This document shows, piece after piece, positions 29,454 through 38,612 of a stretch of DNA of 64,000 bases; within the stretch, counting starts at the first letter, position 1, and every line of letters starts with the position of its first letter. The notes under the pieces are model-generated. The model saw only the letters and a program-made list of their open reading frames with translations. It searched no databases and was not told where the DNA came from. A program made the position numbers and the translations under genes. The DNA lies in the NCBI RefSeq assembly GCF_014201825.1, contig NZ_JACHFJ010000008.1, positions 1 to 64,000 on the forward strand, read 5' to 3'. Origin of the DNA: Acidocella aromatica. Its GTDB lineage: Bacteria; Pseudomonadota; Alphaproteobacteria; Acetobacterales; Acetobacteraceae.

Positions 29454-32400
29454 GTGAACAAATTCAAGCGCCTTCTGGTCGCCAACCGGTCCGAGATCGC
29501 TATCCGCGTGTTCCGCGCGGCGGCTGAGCTGGGCATTTCGACCATCGCCATCTACCCGGAGCACGACAAGCTCTCCCTGCACCGGTTCAAGGCGGATGAG
29601 GCGTATCTGATTGGCAAGGGCATGGGGCCGATCGAGGCTTATTTGTCCATCGATGAGGTGATCCGCGTTGCCAAGCTGGCAAATGCGGACGCCATTCATC
29701 CCGGCTATGGCTTCCTCTCCGAGAACCCGGATTTCGCCGAAGCCTGCGCGCGCGAGGGGATCACCTTCATCGGCCCGCAACCCGAGACCATGCGTCAGCT
29801 CGGCAACAAGGTGGCGGCGCGCAATCTCGCCATCTCCGTCGGCGTGCCGGTGATGCCGGCGACCGGCCCGCTCCCCTATGACGACGCCGAGATCAAGCGT
29901 CTGGCGGCTGAGGTCGGCTATCCGGTGATGCTGAAGGCGAGCTGGGGCGGTGGCGGGCGCGGCATGCGGCCCATCGAGAGCGAGGAGACGCTGCTGGACT
30001 CCGTCGCCACCGCGCGGCGCGAGGCCAAGGCGGCGTTCGGCAACGACGAAGTGTATCTGGAAAAACTCGTCCGCCGCGCCTGGCATGTGGAAGTGCAGTT
30101 GCTGGGGGATTCCCACGGTAATCTGGTGCATCTGTTCGAGCGCGATTGCTCGATCCAGCGCCGCCACCAGAAGGTGATCGAGCGCGCCCCGGCCCCGTAT
30201 CTCGACAATGCTTCACGTGAAGCATTGTGTAACGCGGCCCTGGCCATCGGTAAGGCCACCAATTACTGCAATGCCGGCACGGTCGAGTTCCTGATGGATC
30301 AGGATACCGGCAAGTTTTACTTCATCGAGGTAAATCCCCGCGTGCAGGTGGAACACACGGTCACCGAGGTCGTCACCGGAATCGATATCGTCAAGGCGCA
30401 GGTCCATGTGGCCGAGGGTGGGCATATTGGCGATGTCACCGAGACCGGCGTGCCGCAGCAGCGGGACATCCACCTCACCGGCCATGCCCTGCAATGCCGT
30501 ATCACCACCGAGAACCCGGATAACAACTTTGTCCCGGATTACGGGCGCATCACCGCCTATCGCGGCGCGTTCGGCTTTGGCATCCGCACCGATGGCGGCA
30601 CCGCTTATTCGGGCGCCATTGTCACCCGTTTCTACGACGCGCTGCTGGAGAAGGTGACCGCCTGGGCGCCGACGCCGGATGAGGCCATCGCCCGCATGGA
30701 CCGCGCATTGCGCGAGTACCGCATCCGCGGTGTGGCCACGAACCTCGCCTTCCTCGAAGCGCTGCTCAACCACCCGGATTTCCGCGCAGGCAAGTACACC
30801 ACGCGTTTTATCGACAACACACCCGAGCTGTTCACGGTGAAGAAACGGCAGGACCGCGCCACCAAGCTGCTGCGCTACATCGCGGATGTGACCGTGAACG
30901 GTCACCCGGAAACGCGCGGCAAGCCCAAGCCGCACGCCCATGCCCGCACACCCGAGCCGCCGGATTTCGGCAAGATCCGGCAGAATGGCACCAAGCAGTT
31001 GCTGGACCAGCTCGGCCCCAAGGGCTTCGCCAACTGGATGCTGGAGCAGAAGCGCGCTTTGGTGACGGACACGACGATGCGCGACGCGCATCAATCGTTG
31101 CTGGCCACGCGCATGCGTACCCATGACATCGTGAACGCCGCCAAGGCCACCTCGGTTGGCCTGCCGCAGCTCTTCTCGCTGGAATGTTGGGGTGGGGCGA
31201 CGTTCGACGTCTCCATGCGCTTCCTGCAAGAGGGGCCATGGGAGCGCCTGAGCTGGCTCCGCGAGCGCGCGCCGAATATTTTGCTCCAGATGCTGCTGCG
31301 CGGCGCCAATGGCGTCGGCTACACTAACTACCCCGACAATGTGGTCAAATTCTTCGTCAAACAGGCGGCGGAGCGGGGCATCGACCTGTTCCGCGTGTTC
31401 GACTGCCTGAATTGGGTGGAGAATATGCGCGTCGCCATCGACGCGGTATGCGAGGCCGGGAAGCTGGCCGAAGGCGCGATCTGCTACACCGGCGATATTC
31501 TGGACCCCGACCGGGCCAAGTACTCGCTGAACTACTACGTGAAGCTGGCCAAGGAGCTGGAAGCGGCTGGCTGCCATATCCTGGCGATCAAGGACATGGC
31601 CGGGCTGCTGAAGCCCGCCGCCGCCAAGGCGCTGGTGACGGCGCTGAAGCAGGAGATCGGTTTGCCGATCCATCTGCACACGCATGACACCTCGGGCATC
31701 TCGGCGGCATCGGTCCTGGCGGCCGTCAACGCGGGCGTGGACGCCTTCGACGCCGCGATGGACCCGATGTCCGGCCTGACCTCGCAGCCCTGCCTGGGCT
31801 CGCTTGTGGAGGCTCTGCGCCATACCGAGCGCGACACGGGGCTGAACCCGCAGGTCATCCGCCAGCTCAGCTTCTACTGGGAGGCCGTGCGCTCCCAATA
31901 CGCGGCGTTCGAGAGCGATCTGCAATCCGGCGCGTCGGAAGTGTATCTGCACGAGATGCCGGGTGGGCAGTTCACCAATCTGCGTGAGCAGGCGCGTTCG
32001 CTCGGCCTTGAGACCCGCTGGCACGAAGTGGCGCGCGCCTACCGCGCCGCCAACGACCTATTCGGCGATATCGTGAAGGTCACCCCCTCATCCAAGGTGG
32101 TGGGCGACATGGCGCTGATGATGGTTAGCCAGAACCTCACGCCAGAAATGGTGGTGGACCCGGCGAAGGAAATCTCCTTCCCGCAATCGGTCGTGGAGAT
32201 GATGCATGGCGATCTCGGCCAGCCCCCGGGCGGCTGGCCGGAGGGGATCCAGAAGAAGGTGCTGAAGGGCAAGGAGCCGATCACCGTGCGCCCCGGCTCT
32301 CTGATGAAGGATGCCGATCTGGAGGCCGTGCGCCAGGATGTTGCCAAGAAGCTGAACATCGAGATGGAGGATCACGCTCTGGCCTCCTACCTGATGTACC

Positions 32401-32897
32401 CGGAGGTGTTCAGCAACTTCATCGGCGCGCGGCGGCAATACGGGCCGGTCTCGGTGCTGCCCACGCCGGTGTATTTCTACGGCATGAAACCTGGCGACGA
32501 GATCTCGGTGACGCTGGAAACCGGCAAGACCATGATCGTCAGCCTGCAGACGCTCTCGGCCACCGACGAGGACGGCAACGTCAACGCCTTCTTCGAGTTG
32601 AACGGCCAGCCGCGTGTGATCACCGTGCCGAACCGCAGCGCCACGGCCTTACGCCCGGCCCGGCGTAAGGCGGATGAGGCGGACGGCAAGCAGGTCGGCG
32701 CGCCGATGCCCGGCACGGTCTCGGCCATTCTTGTGCGCGAGGACCAGAGCGTGGAACAGGGCGAGCCCCTGCTGGCCATCGAGGCGATGAAGATGGAAGC
32801 CCAGATCACCGCCCCGCGCGCGGGCACGGTGAAATCCATCCTCGTCCGCCCCGGTGAACAGGTGGACGCCAAGGACCTGCTGATCGAGCTTGGCTGA
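29454..32897 (+). CDS. pyc: Pyruvate carboxylase
   Basis: Makes oxaloacetate from pyruvate and bicarbonate using ATP and biotin. Domains in order: biotin carboxylase (about 1-450, with LLVANRSEIAIRVFRAA and KASWGGGGRGMR), carboxyltransferase (about 530-830, with DTTMRDAHQSLLATRMRT), the PYC tetramer region, and a biotinyl domain with AIEAMKMEAQ, the biotin lysine at about 1113. The 1147 residues fit a single-chain enzyme. GTG 29454 is chosen for its AGGGAG ribosome site and standard start NKFKRLLVANR. A parS-like palindrome lies inside at 30205-30228. Confidence 0.96.
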   Translation: MNKFKRLLVANRSEIAIRVFRAAAELGISTIAIYPEHDKLSLHRFKADEAYLIGKGMGPIEAYLSIDEVIRVAKLANADAIHPGYGFLSENPDFAEACAREGITFIGPQPETMRQLGNKVAARNLAISVGVPVMPATGPLPYDDAEIKRLAAEVGYPVMLKASWGGGGRGMRPIESEETLLDSVATARREAKAAFGNDEVYLEKLVRRAWHVEVQLLGDSHGNLVHLFERDCSIQRRHQKVIERAPAPYLDNASREALCNAALAIGKATNYCNAGTVEFLMDQDTGKFYFIEVNPRVQVEHTVTEVVTGIDIVKAQVHVAEGGHIGDVTETGVPQQRDIHLTGHALQCRITTENPDNNFVPDYGRITAYRGAFGFGIRTDGGTAYSGAIVTRFYDALLEKVTAWAPTPDEAIARMDRALREYRIRGVATNLAFLEALLNHPDFRAGKYTTRFIDNTPELFTVKKRQDRATKLLRYIADVTVNGHPETRGKPKPHAHARTPEPPDFGKIRQNGTKQLLDQLGPKGFANWMLEQKRALVTDTTMRDAHQSLLATRMRTHDIVNAAKATSVGLPQLFSLECWGGATFDVSMRFLQEGPWERLSWLRERAPNILLQMLLRGANGVGYTNYPDNVVKFFVKQAAERGIDLFRVFDCLNWVENMRVAIDAVCEAGKLAEGAICYTGDILDPDRAKYSLNYYVKLAKELEAAGCHILAIKDMAGLLKPAAAKALVTALKQEIGLPIHLHTHDTSGISAASVLAAVNAGVDAFDAAMDPMSGLTSQPCLGSLVEALRHTERDTGLNPQVIRQLSFYWEAVRSQYAAFESDLQSGASEVYLHEMPGGQFTNLREQARSLGLETRWHEVARAYRAANDLFGDIVKVTPSSKVVGDMALMMVSQNLTPEMVVDPAKEISFPQSVVEMMHGDLGQPPGGWPEGIQKKVLKGKEPITVRPGSLMKDADLEAVRQDVAKKLNIEMEDHALASYLMYPEVFSNFIGARRQYGPVSVLPTPVYFYGMKPGDEISVTLETGKTMIVSLQTLSATDEDGNVNAFFELNGQPRVITVPNRSATALRPARRKADEADGKQVGAPMPGTVSAILVREDQSVEQGEPLLAIEAMKMEAQITAPRAGTVKSILVRPGEQVDAKDLLIELG
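30205..30228. other. parS-like site 3, inside pyc
   Basis: A perfect 24-base palindrome with the 16-base core TGCTTCACGTGAAGCA, in the coding sequence of pyc about 4.2 kb from the putative origin. The codons read through normally. Its symmetry extends beyond what coding requires, and the core matches parS consensus at CACGTG with the TGC ends seen at the other sites here. Confidence 0.8.
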
Positions 32898-33105
32898 GAA
32901 CGTGGGCCAGGACCCAGGGGGCGCTGTCCCCTGGATCCTCGCAAAGGGCCGAGAGGCCCTTTGATACCACCCGGAACAGAAAAGGGGACCTCTTCATGGG
33001 GTCCCCTTTTCTGTTCCGATTATTGAGGTCCAGGGGCTCGGCCCCTGGCTGGGGGGCGGGGGGGACAGCGTCCCCCCGGTCTTGCCCACGTTCTCAGCCG
33101 ATCTC
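32895..33105. repeat. Nested multi-hairpin element between convergent pyc and ackA
   Basis: The ends of both genes carry the same sequence in opposite directions: from each stop codon outward, GGCTGAGAACGTGGGC, then AGGACC or AGACC and a G/C hairpin around CGCTGTCCCC. Inside lie AAAGGGCC-gaga-GGCCCTTT (32943-32962), a perfect 19-base stem (32972-32990 with 33000-33018) and CCAGGGGC-tcg-GCCCCTGG (from 33027). The central stem contains AAAAGGGG and CCCCTTTT and can work as a two-way terminator. Confidence 0.8.
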
Positions 33106-34266
33106 GGCCAGCGTGTGCTTGGCGATCATCAGTTCCTCGTCGGTGGGAATGACGCGGATTTCCACCTTGCTGTCCGGGGTGCTGATGGCGGGTTCGTTGG
33201 CGGCGTTGGCTTCAGGCGAGATTTCCGCGCCGGTCCAAGCCAGGCGCTCGCAGATGGCGGCACGGATTGGGGTGGCGTGTTCGCCAATTCCCGCGGTAAA
33301 GACGAGGCCATCCAGCCCGCCGAGGCTGGAGATCAGCGCACCGGCATGGCGGGCCACGGTGTAGGCGAAGAGGTCCAGCGCCTCTGTGGCTTCAGGGGCC
33401 GGGCTTTCCAGCAGCGTACGCACATCTGACGAGATGCCGGACACGCCGAGCAAGCCGGATCTCTTGTAGAGCAGGTCAGTGAGCGCGGCGGCGTCCATGT
33501 TATGGGTTTGGGTCAGGTAGATCAGCACGCCGGGGTCGATGCTGCCCGAGCGCGTGCCCATCATCAGCCCTTCCAGTGCGGTGAAGCCCATGGTTGTGTC
33601 GATGGAGACGCCATCTTTGATGGCGCAGAGCGAGGCGCCATTGCCCAGATGCGCGATGATGACGCGCCCCTTGGCCAGATTGGGCGCAACCTCGCGCAGC
33701 CGCTCGGCGATGTATTCGTAGGATAGGCCGTGGAAGCCGTAGCGGCGCACGCCCTCTTCATGAAAGGCGCGGGGCAAGGCGAGGCGCGTGGCGGTTTCGG
33801 GCATGGTGTGGTGGAAGGCGGTATCGAAGCATCCCACTTGCGCCAAGGCCGGGCGTACCGCCAGTATGGCCCGCACGGCGGCGAGGTTATGCGGCTCATG
33901 TAGCGGAGCCAGCGGGTTCAGCTCGGCCAGATGCGCGATGATATTGGCATCCAGCTTGGTAGGGGCGGTGTAATACTCGCCCCCATGCACAATGCGGTGG
34001 CCCGCCGCGAGCAGTTGGTCCTCGCCCAGATGGTGCTCGACCCAGTCCAGCACCTCGCCCATCAAATCCTCATGCGTCTCGGCCGCGTGTTCCGGCCAGC
34101 GCCGTTCCAGCGCCACCTGCCCGCCCGTGGTGATGCGCAGATGCGGCGCGGTGCCGATGCCCTCGGCCAGCCCGCTGGCAATGCGGGTCAACTCCGGACC
34201 CAATTCAAACAATGCGAATTTGATGCTGGACGATCCGGCGTTGATGGTGAGGATGGCGTCAGCCAT
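33094..34266 (-). CDS. ackA: Acetate kinase
   Basis: Interconverts acetyl phosphate (or a related acyl phosphate) plus ADP with acid plus ATP. Typical parts: ILTINAGSSSIKFALFE at the start, GHRIVHGG (catalytic region), CFDTAFHHTMPE and IIAHLGNGASLCAI. The 390 residues fit. It overlaps the upstream pta by 8 bases. As last gene of the phasin-fabI-phaC-pta cassette it would supply the acid/acyl-phosphate step. Confidence 0.95.
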   Translation of the reverse strand: MADAILTINAGSSSIKFALFELGPELTRIASGLAEGIGTAPHLRITTGGQVALERRWPEHAAETHEDLMGEVLDWVEHHLGEDQLLAAGHRIVHGGEYYTAPTKLDANIIAHLAELNPLAPLHEPHNLAAVRAILAVRPALAQVGCFDTAFHHTMPETATRLALPRAFHEEGVRRYGFHGLSYEYIAERLREVAPNLAKGRVIIAHLGNGASLCAIKDGVSIDTTMGFTALEGLMMGTRSGSIDPGVLIYLTQTHNMDAAALTDLLYKRSGLLGVSGISSDVRTLLESPAPEATEALDLFAYTVARHAGALISSLGGLDGLVFTAGIGEHATPIRAAICERLAWTGAEISPEANAANEPAISTPDSKVEIRVIPTDEELMIAKHTLAEIG

Positions 34267-35656
34267 GCGATTGCGCTTCCGCCAGGATCACCGCGATGGC
34301 GCAGGAGGCGAGGCGGGCGCGGTCGTTATCGGCGCGGCTGGTAAGGATGATGGGAACCGAGGCGCCGAGCACGACGCCCGCGGCATCGGCACAGGCCAGG
34401 AAGGTGAGCTGCTTGGCCAGGATATTGCCGGACTCGATATTTGGCACGAGCAGGATATCCGCCTGGCCGGAGACCTGGGATTTAATGCCCTTCTGCGCGG
34501 CGGCGGCGGCGGAGATGGCGTTGTCGAACGCCAGGGGGCCATCGAGAATGCCGCCGGTGATCTGCCCGCGCTCGGCCATTTTGCACAGGGCGGCGGCGTC
34601 CACGGTTGCCTGCATCACCGGGTTCACGGTCTCCACCGCCGCCAGAACGGCGACGCGCGGGGTCTCGATACCCAGCACATGCGCGAGATCGATGGCATTC
34701 TGCACGATGCAGCATTTCTCTTCGAGCGTGGGGGCGATGTTGATGGCCGCGTCCGTCACCAGCAGCGGGCGGGGGTAGGTGGGGACATCGAGCACGAAGA
34801 CATGGGAGAGGAGCTTGCCGGTGCGCAGCCCCGTGCCATGCGCCATCACGGCGTGCAGCAGCTCGTCGGTATGCAAGGAGCCTTTCATCAGCAGCCGCGC
34901 CTTGCCCCCGCGCACCAGGGCGACGGCCTGGGCGGCGGAGTCATGGCTGTGGGCGGTGGAGACGATTTCGAGCCCCGAAATATCCAGCATATGCGCGGCG
35001 GCGGTGTCGCGGATCTTCTGCTCGGGCCCGACGAGGATGGGCGTGATGAGCCCGCGCTCGGCGGCCTCGATCGCGGCGAGGAGCGAGATGTCATCGCACG
35101 GATGCGCGATGGCGGTGGGGATGGGGTCCCCCGCCGTGGCGCGGGTGAGCAACTCGCGGAAATGCTCATGGCGCAGCAGCCGCACCTCGGGCAAAGCGAT
35201 GGCCGGGCGGCTCACCTTCTCGGTGGGGGCTTTCACGGTGGCGGTGCCGCGCAGCACCTCCTTGCCGTCCTGGTTCACGCAATGGCAGTCCAGGATCACG
35301 CGCAGCTTCTCGGGGATTTTCTCGGTGACGGTGCAGGTGGCGGTCACCGTGTCGCCCGGCGCAACGGGGGCGAGGAATTTCAGCTCCTGGCCGAGATAGA
35401 TGGTGCCCGGCCCCGGCAGCTTGGTGCCGAGCACGGCCGAGATCAGCCCGGCGGTGAGCACGCCCTGGGCGATGATGTGGTGAAACAGATCGGTCTCGGC
35501 GTATTCAACGTCGAGATGCGCGGGGTTCACATCGCCCGAGATGAAGGAGAACAGGGCGATGTCGTCCTGGGTGATCTCCTTGGTGATGCTGGCGGCATCG
35601 CCCACGGTGATATCGTCGAACACCCGGTTTTCGAGCAGTTCGGTCTGCATATCCAT
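34259..35656 (-). CDS. Fusion of MaoC-type enoyl-CoA hydratase and phosphate acetyl/butyryltransferase
   Basis: A 465-residue bifunctional protein. Residues 1-150 are a MaoC/R-specific enoyl-CoA hydratase: FISGDVNPAHLD holds the catalytic Asp and His, then FHHIIAQGVLTAGLISAVLG. Residues about 165-465 are a phosphate acetyl/butyryltransferase, with AIAHPCDDISLLAA, GPEQKIRD, and MKGSLHTDELLHAV. The hydratase half can make (R)-3-hydroxyacyl-CoA, the monomer used by the adjacent PHA synthase. The transferase half links acyl-CoA to acyl phosphate for the adjacent kinase. Start ATG 35656 has AAAGGGT upstream. Confidence 0.9.
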   Translation of the reverse strand: MDMQTELLENRVFDDITVGDAASITKEITQDDIALFSFISGDVNPAHLDVEYAETDLFHHIIAQGVLTAGLISAVLGTKLPGPGTIYLGQELKFLAPVAPGDTVTATCTVTEKIPEKLRVILDCHCVNQDGKEVLRGTATVKAPTEKVSRPAIALPEVRLLRHEHFRELLTRATAGDPIPTAIAHPCDDISLLAAIEAAERGLITPILVGPEQKIRDTAAAHMLDISGLEIVSTAHSHDSAAQAVALVRGGKARLLMKGSLHTDELLHAVMAHGTGLRTGKLLSHVFVLDVPTYPRPLLVTDAAINIAPTLEEKCCIVQNAIDLAHVLGIETPRVAVLAAVETVNPVMQATVDAAALCKMAERGQITGGILDGPLAFDNAISAAAAAQKGIKSQVSGQADILLVPNIESGNILAKQLTFLACADAAGVVLGASVPIILTSRADNDRARLASCAIAVILAEAQSHG

Positions 35657-35669
35657 TGGCGTTACCCTT

Positions 35670-37379
35670 TCAGCGCTGGAAGATGTATTGGCCCGGTGCG
35701 GTATCCAGCACCGGATAGCCGGTGAGCGGCGCGCCCATCTGCGGCGGGTTCACTGGCGTGCCGGACTGGCCATTCAGCCAGTCCACCCAGGCAGGCCACC
35801 AGGAGCCTTCGATGCAGGTGGCTTGGCTTTGCCATTCTTCGGGCGGCACGTAGAGGCCGTCGTGGCTGCGGTGCAGCATGCAATAATGTCGGTTCTTGTG
35901 CCCCGGCTCGCTCACCACCCCGGCATTATGCCCTCCGGAGGTGAGGACAAAGGTGAAGTTGTTCTGGTTGTGAAGTTGCAGCTTATAGACCGAATGCCAG
36001 GGGGCGATGTGGTCCGTCTCGGTGCCGATGACGAAGAGCGGGGCGTGGATGTCCGCCAGCGAGATCTTATGCCCGCCCGCCTCGAACCGGCCTTCGGCGA
36101 GGTCGTTGTCGAGGAACAGGCGGCGCAGATATTCGGCATGCATGCGATAGGGCATGCGGGTGGCATCCCGGTTCCAGGACATCATGTCGTTCGGGTGGTC
36201 TTCCTCGCCGAGGTAATAGCGGCGGATCAGGTTGGACCAGACCAGATCGTTGGAGCGCAGGAGCTGGAAGGCCCCAGCCATTTGCGAAGAATCGAGGTAG
36301 CCCTGCGCCCACATCGCATCCTCGAGGAAGGCGAGTTGGGAGTCGTTGATGAAGAGTTGCAACTCGCCGGCTTCGGTGAAATCGGTCTGCGCCGCGAGCA
36401 GGGTGATGGTGCCGAGCCGTTCATCGTGGTCGCGCGCCATGGCGGCGGCGGCGATGGTGAGCAGCGTGCCGCCCAGGCAATAGCCGGTGGCGTGGATCTT
36501 CTGCGCGCCGCAGATGGCGGTGACGGCGTCCAACGCCGCCATTACCCCCAGGCGCCGGTAGTCATCCAGGGTGAGATCGCGCTCCTTCGCGTCCGGGTTG
36601 CGCCAGGAGATGCAGAACACCGTGTAGCCCTGGCTGACCAGATACCGGATCATCGAGTTATGCGGCGAGAGGTCCAGGATGTAATATTTCATGATCCAGG
36701 CCGGGACGATGAGGATCGGCTCGGGCCGGACCGTCTCGGTGGTGGGGCTGTACTGGATCAGCTCGATCAGCTCGTTGCGGTACACCACGCTGCCGGGGGT
36801 GATGGCGACGTCCTTGCCCGGCTGCATCGGCAGCGGGTGCGTGCCGCCGCTGCCAGCACTTTGCAGGTCCTCGATGAAATGCCGGATGCCCTCGCGCAGG
36901 TTGTCGCCCGCTGTTTCCTGGGTCTTGGTCAGCACTTCGGGGTTGAACAGCGGGTAGTTTGAGGGGGCCATCATGTCCAGCAGCTGGCGCGCGACGAAAT
37001 TGACGATGCGGCCGTTTTCTTTCGAGAGGCCGTGCACATCGGTGGTGGCGAGGTCCCACAGCCGCTCGGTGCGCAGGAAGGCCTGTACCGCGAAGGCCCA
37101 GGGGCCGTGCTGCCAGCTCGGGCTGAGGAAGCGGTGATCCTCGGGGGCGGGCTGGATGGTCTCGGCCGGCAGGCCGAGGGCAAGCCGGGCGAGCTCGCCC
37201 CAATCCGTTGCCGCCTGGCGCATCAGGCTCACTTGGCGGCCGGGCTGGTCGCCCAGATGCAGCACCCAATCGGCCCAGGCCAGCATCAGCGAGGCATGGG
37301 ACAGTCCGCCGGTCAGCTTGGCCTGGGCGGCGTGCAGGGCCCGGTCCATGTCGCGGTTGTTGATGACGATTTCGTTCAT
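35670..37379 (-). CDS. phaC: Poly(3-hydroxyalkanoate) synthase
   Basis: Polymerises (R)-3-hydroxyacyl-CoA into storage granules. The 569 residues fit the class I type. The lipase-like box GYCLGGTL carries the nucleophile Cys301; the aspartate lies in FVIGTETDHIAPWHSVYK and the histidine in TSGGHNAGVVSEPGHKNRHY. The N-terminal domain is a PhaC_N type. It lies between fabI and the MaoC-pta fusion on the same strand with short gaps, consistent with one operon. Confidence 0.92.
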   Translation of the reverse strand: MNEIVINNRDMDRALHAAQAKLTGGLSHASLMLAWADWVLHLGDQPGRQVSLMRQAATDWGELARLALGLPAETIQPAPEDHRFLSPSWQHGPWAFAVQAFLRTERLWDLATTDVHGLSKENGRIVNFVARQLLDMMAPSNYPLFNPEVLTKTQETAGDNLREGIRHFIEDLQSAGSGGTHPLPMQPGKDVAITPGSVVYRNELIELIQYSPTTETVRPEPILIVPAWIMKYYILDLSPHNSMIRYLVSQGYTVFCISWRNPDAKERDLTLDDYRRLGVMAALDAVTAICGAQKIHATGYCLGGTLLTIAAAAMARDHDERLGTITLLAAQTDFTEAGELQLFINDSQLAFLEDAMWAQGYLDSSQMAGAFQLLRSNDLVWSNLIRRYYLGEEDHPNDMMSWNRDATRMPYRMHAEYLRRLFLDNDLAEGRFEAGGHKISLADIHAPLFVIGTETDHIAPWHSVYKLQLHNQNNFTFVLTSGGHNAGVVSEPGHKNRHYCMLHRSHDGLYVPPEEWQSQATCIEGSWWPAWVDWLNGQSGTPVNPPQMGAPLTGYPVLDTAPGQYIFQR

Positions 37380-37394
37380 GGTCTGCTCCAGACT

Positions 37395-38183
37395 TCAGGC
37401 GAGCAAATGTTGGCCGCCATCGACGGGGATGATGGTGCCGGTCAGCATCCTGGCGCCGTCTCCGGCCAGGAAGGCCGCGAGCGCGCCGCAATCCTCGATG
37501 GTGGCGAGGCGGCGCTCAGGGGCTTTTTGCGCGGCGTCCAGCAACTCGTTGAAATGCTCGATGCCGCTGGCCGCGCGGGTGGCGATGGGCCCCGGAGAGA
37601 TGGCGTTGACCCGGATGTTCTTGGGTCCCAGCTCGGCGGCGGCGTAGCGCACGGCGCTTTCCAGCGCCGCCTTGACCGGACCCATGATGTTGTAATGCGG
37701 CACCACATGCTCGGAACCCTGATAGGTCAGGGTCATCAGCGAACCGCCGCCTTGCATCAGCGGCTCGGCGAGCTTGGTCATGCGCAGAAAGGAATGGCAG
37801 GAGATATCCATGGCCAGGGCGAAACCCTCGGGGGTGCTGTCCACCACCCGGCCATGCAGATCCGTCGCCGGGGCGAAGGCGATGGCGTGGAGCAGGAAGT
37901 CGAGCCTGCCCCAGCGCTTTGCGACTTCGTCGAACACCGCTTCCAGCTCGCCGGGCGCGTGCACGTCGCAGGGGAGCAGGAAATCGCAGGGGAGCTTGTC
38001 CGTCACCGCTTGGACGTAGGGCTTGGCCTTGTCGTTGAGGTAGGTGGCGCCCAGCGTGGCGCCGCAGGCGGCGAAGGCGTGGGCGCAGCCGGTGGCGATG
38101 CTGCGCTCATTGGCGATGCCGATAACCAAGCCCCGCTTTCCGGTGAGGCTGAAGGGGGAAGGCATTCCGGTCATGCAATTCAC
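37395..38183 (-). CDS. fabI: Enoyl-ACP reductase (NADH), FabI type
   Basis: Reduces trans-2-enoyl-ACP (or CoA) with NADH. The FabI loop GLVIGIANERSIATGCA, HAIAFAP, and the Y-x6-K catalytic pair in YNIMGPVKAAL are present, then SPGPIATRAASGI. The 262 residues fit. The GTG at 38183 overlaps the stop of the upstream small gene; ATG codons at 38174 and 38165 are alternatives. Its position inside a PHA cassette suggests a role in exchanging fatty-acid and PHA intermediates rather than housekeeping only. Confidence 0.9.
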   Translation of the reverse strand: MNCMTGMPSPFSLTGKRGLVIGIANERSIATGCAHAFAACGATLGATYLNDKAKPYVQAVTDKLPCDFLLPCDVHAPGELEAVFDEVAKRWGRLDFLLHAIAFAPATDLHGRVVDSTPEGFALAMDISCHSFLRMTKLAEPLMQGGGSLMTLTYQGSEHVVPHYNIMGPVKAALESAVRYAAAELGPKNIRVNAISPGPIATRAASGIEHFNELLDAAQKAPERRLATIEDCGALAAFLAGDGARMLTGTIIPVDGGQHLLA

Positions 38184-38458
38184 GGAGAGGATACGTCGCG
38201 CTGGTGGGCGGCGGCGCTGGGGCGCTCCTCCGCCTTGCCCGAGACCGCGGCCAGCGGGCGTTCCATGATGCCCGCCAGCAGCGAGGCCTGGGCGCGCATC
38301 AGGGCCTGATTATAGGCGATCTGCGCCTGGGTGACGTTGCGCATATATTCGGCGAGCTGTTCGAAGATTTTGCCCGATGGCAGGAATTTCTGCTGGGCCG
38401 TGAGCATCTCACGGGAGATCTGGAAAAGTTCGAATGGGTCGGAAGATTTCTCGTTCAT
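38180..38458 (-). CDS. Small phasin-like protein
   Basis: A 92-residue, helix-rich protein. It starts MNEKSSDPFELF and has QISREMLTAQQKF and QAQIAYNQALMRAQASLLAG, amphipathic stretches like those of phasins or PhaE/PhaM-type helper proteins that coat PHA granules. A strong AGGAG ribosome site precedes the ATG at 38458. It is the first gene of the fabI-phaC-pta-ackA operon and overlaps fabI by 4 bases. Function is inferred from context; no definite family signature is visible. Confidence 0.7.
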   Translation of the reverse strand: MNEKSSDPFELFQISREMLTAQQKFLPSGKIFEQLAEYMRNVTQAQIAYNQALMRAQASLLAGIMERPLAAVSGKAEERPSAAAHQRDVSSP

Positions 38459-38612
38459 ACCGCTGCTCCTTCCTGGCGCTGTCTGAACGCCAGCTTTGTG
38501 CCAGCCCGCAGTACCTTCGCGTTGACCTGGATCAACCCGCAACGGATGTTATCGTAATTTTATATTGCGGCGCGGAAAATCTGCACCGGGGCGGCAAAAT
38601 GTCTTCGTTCTG

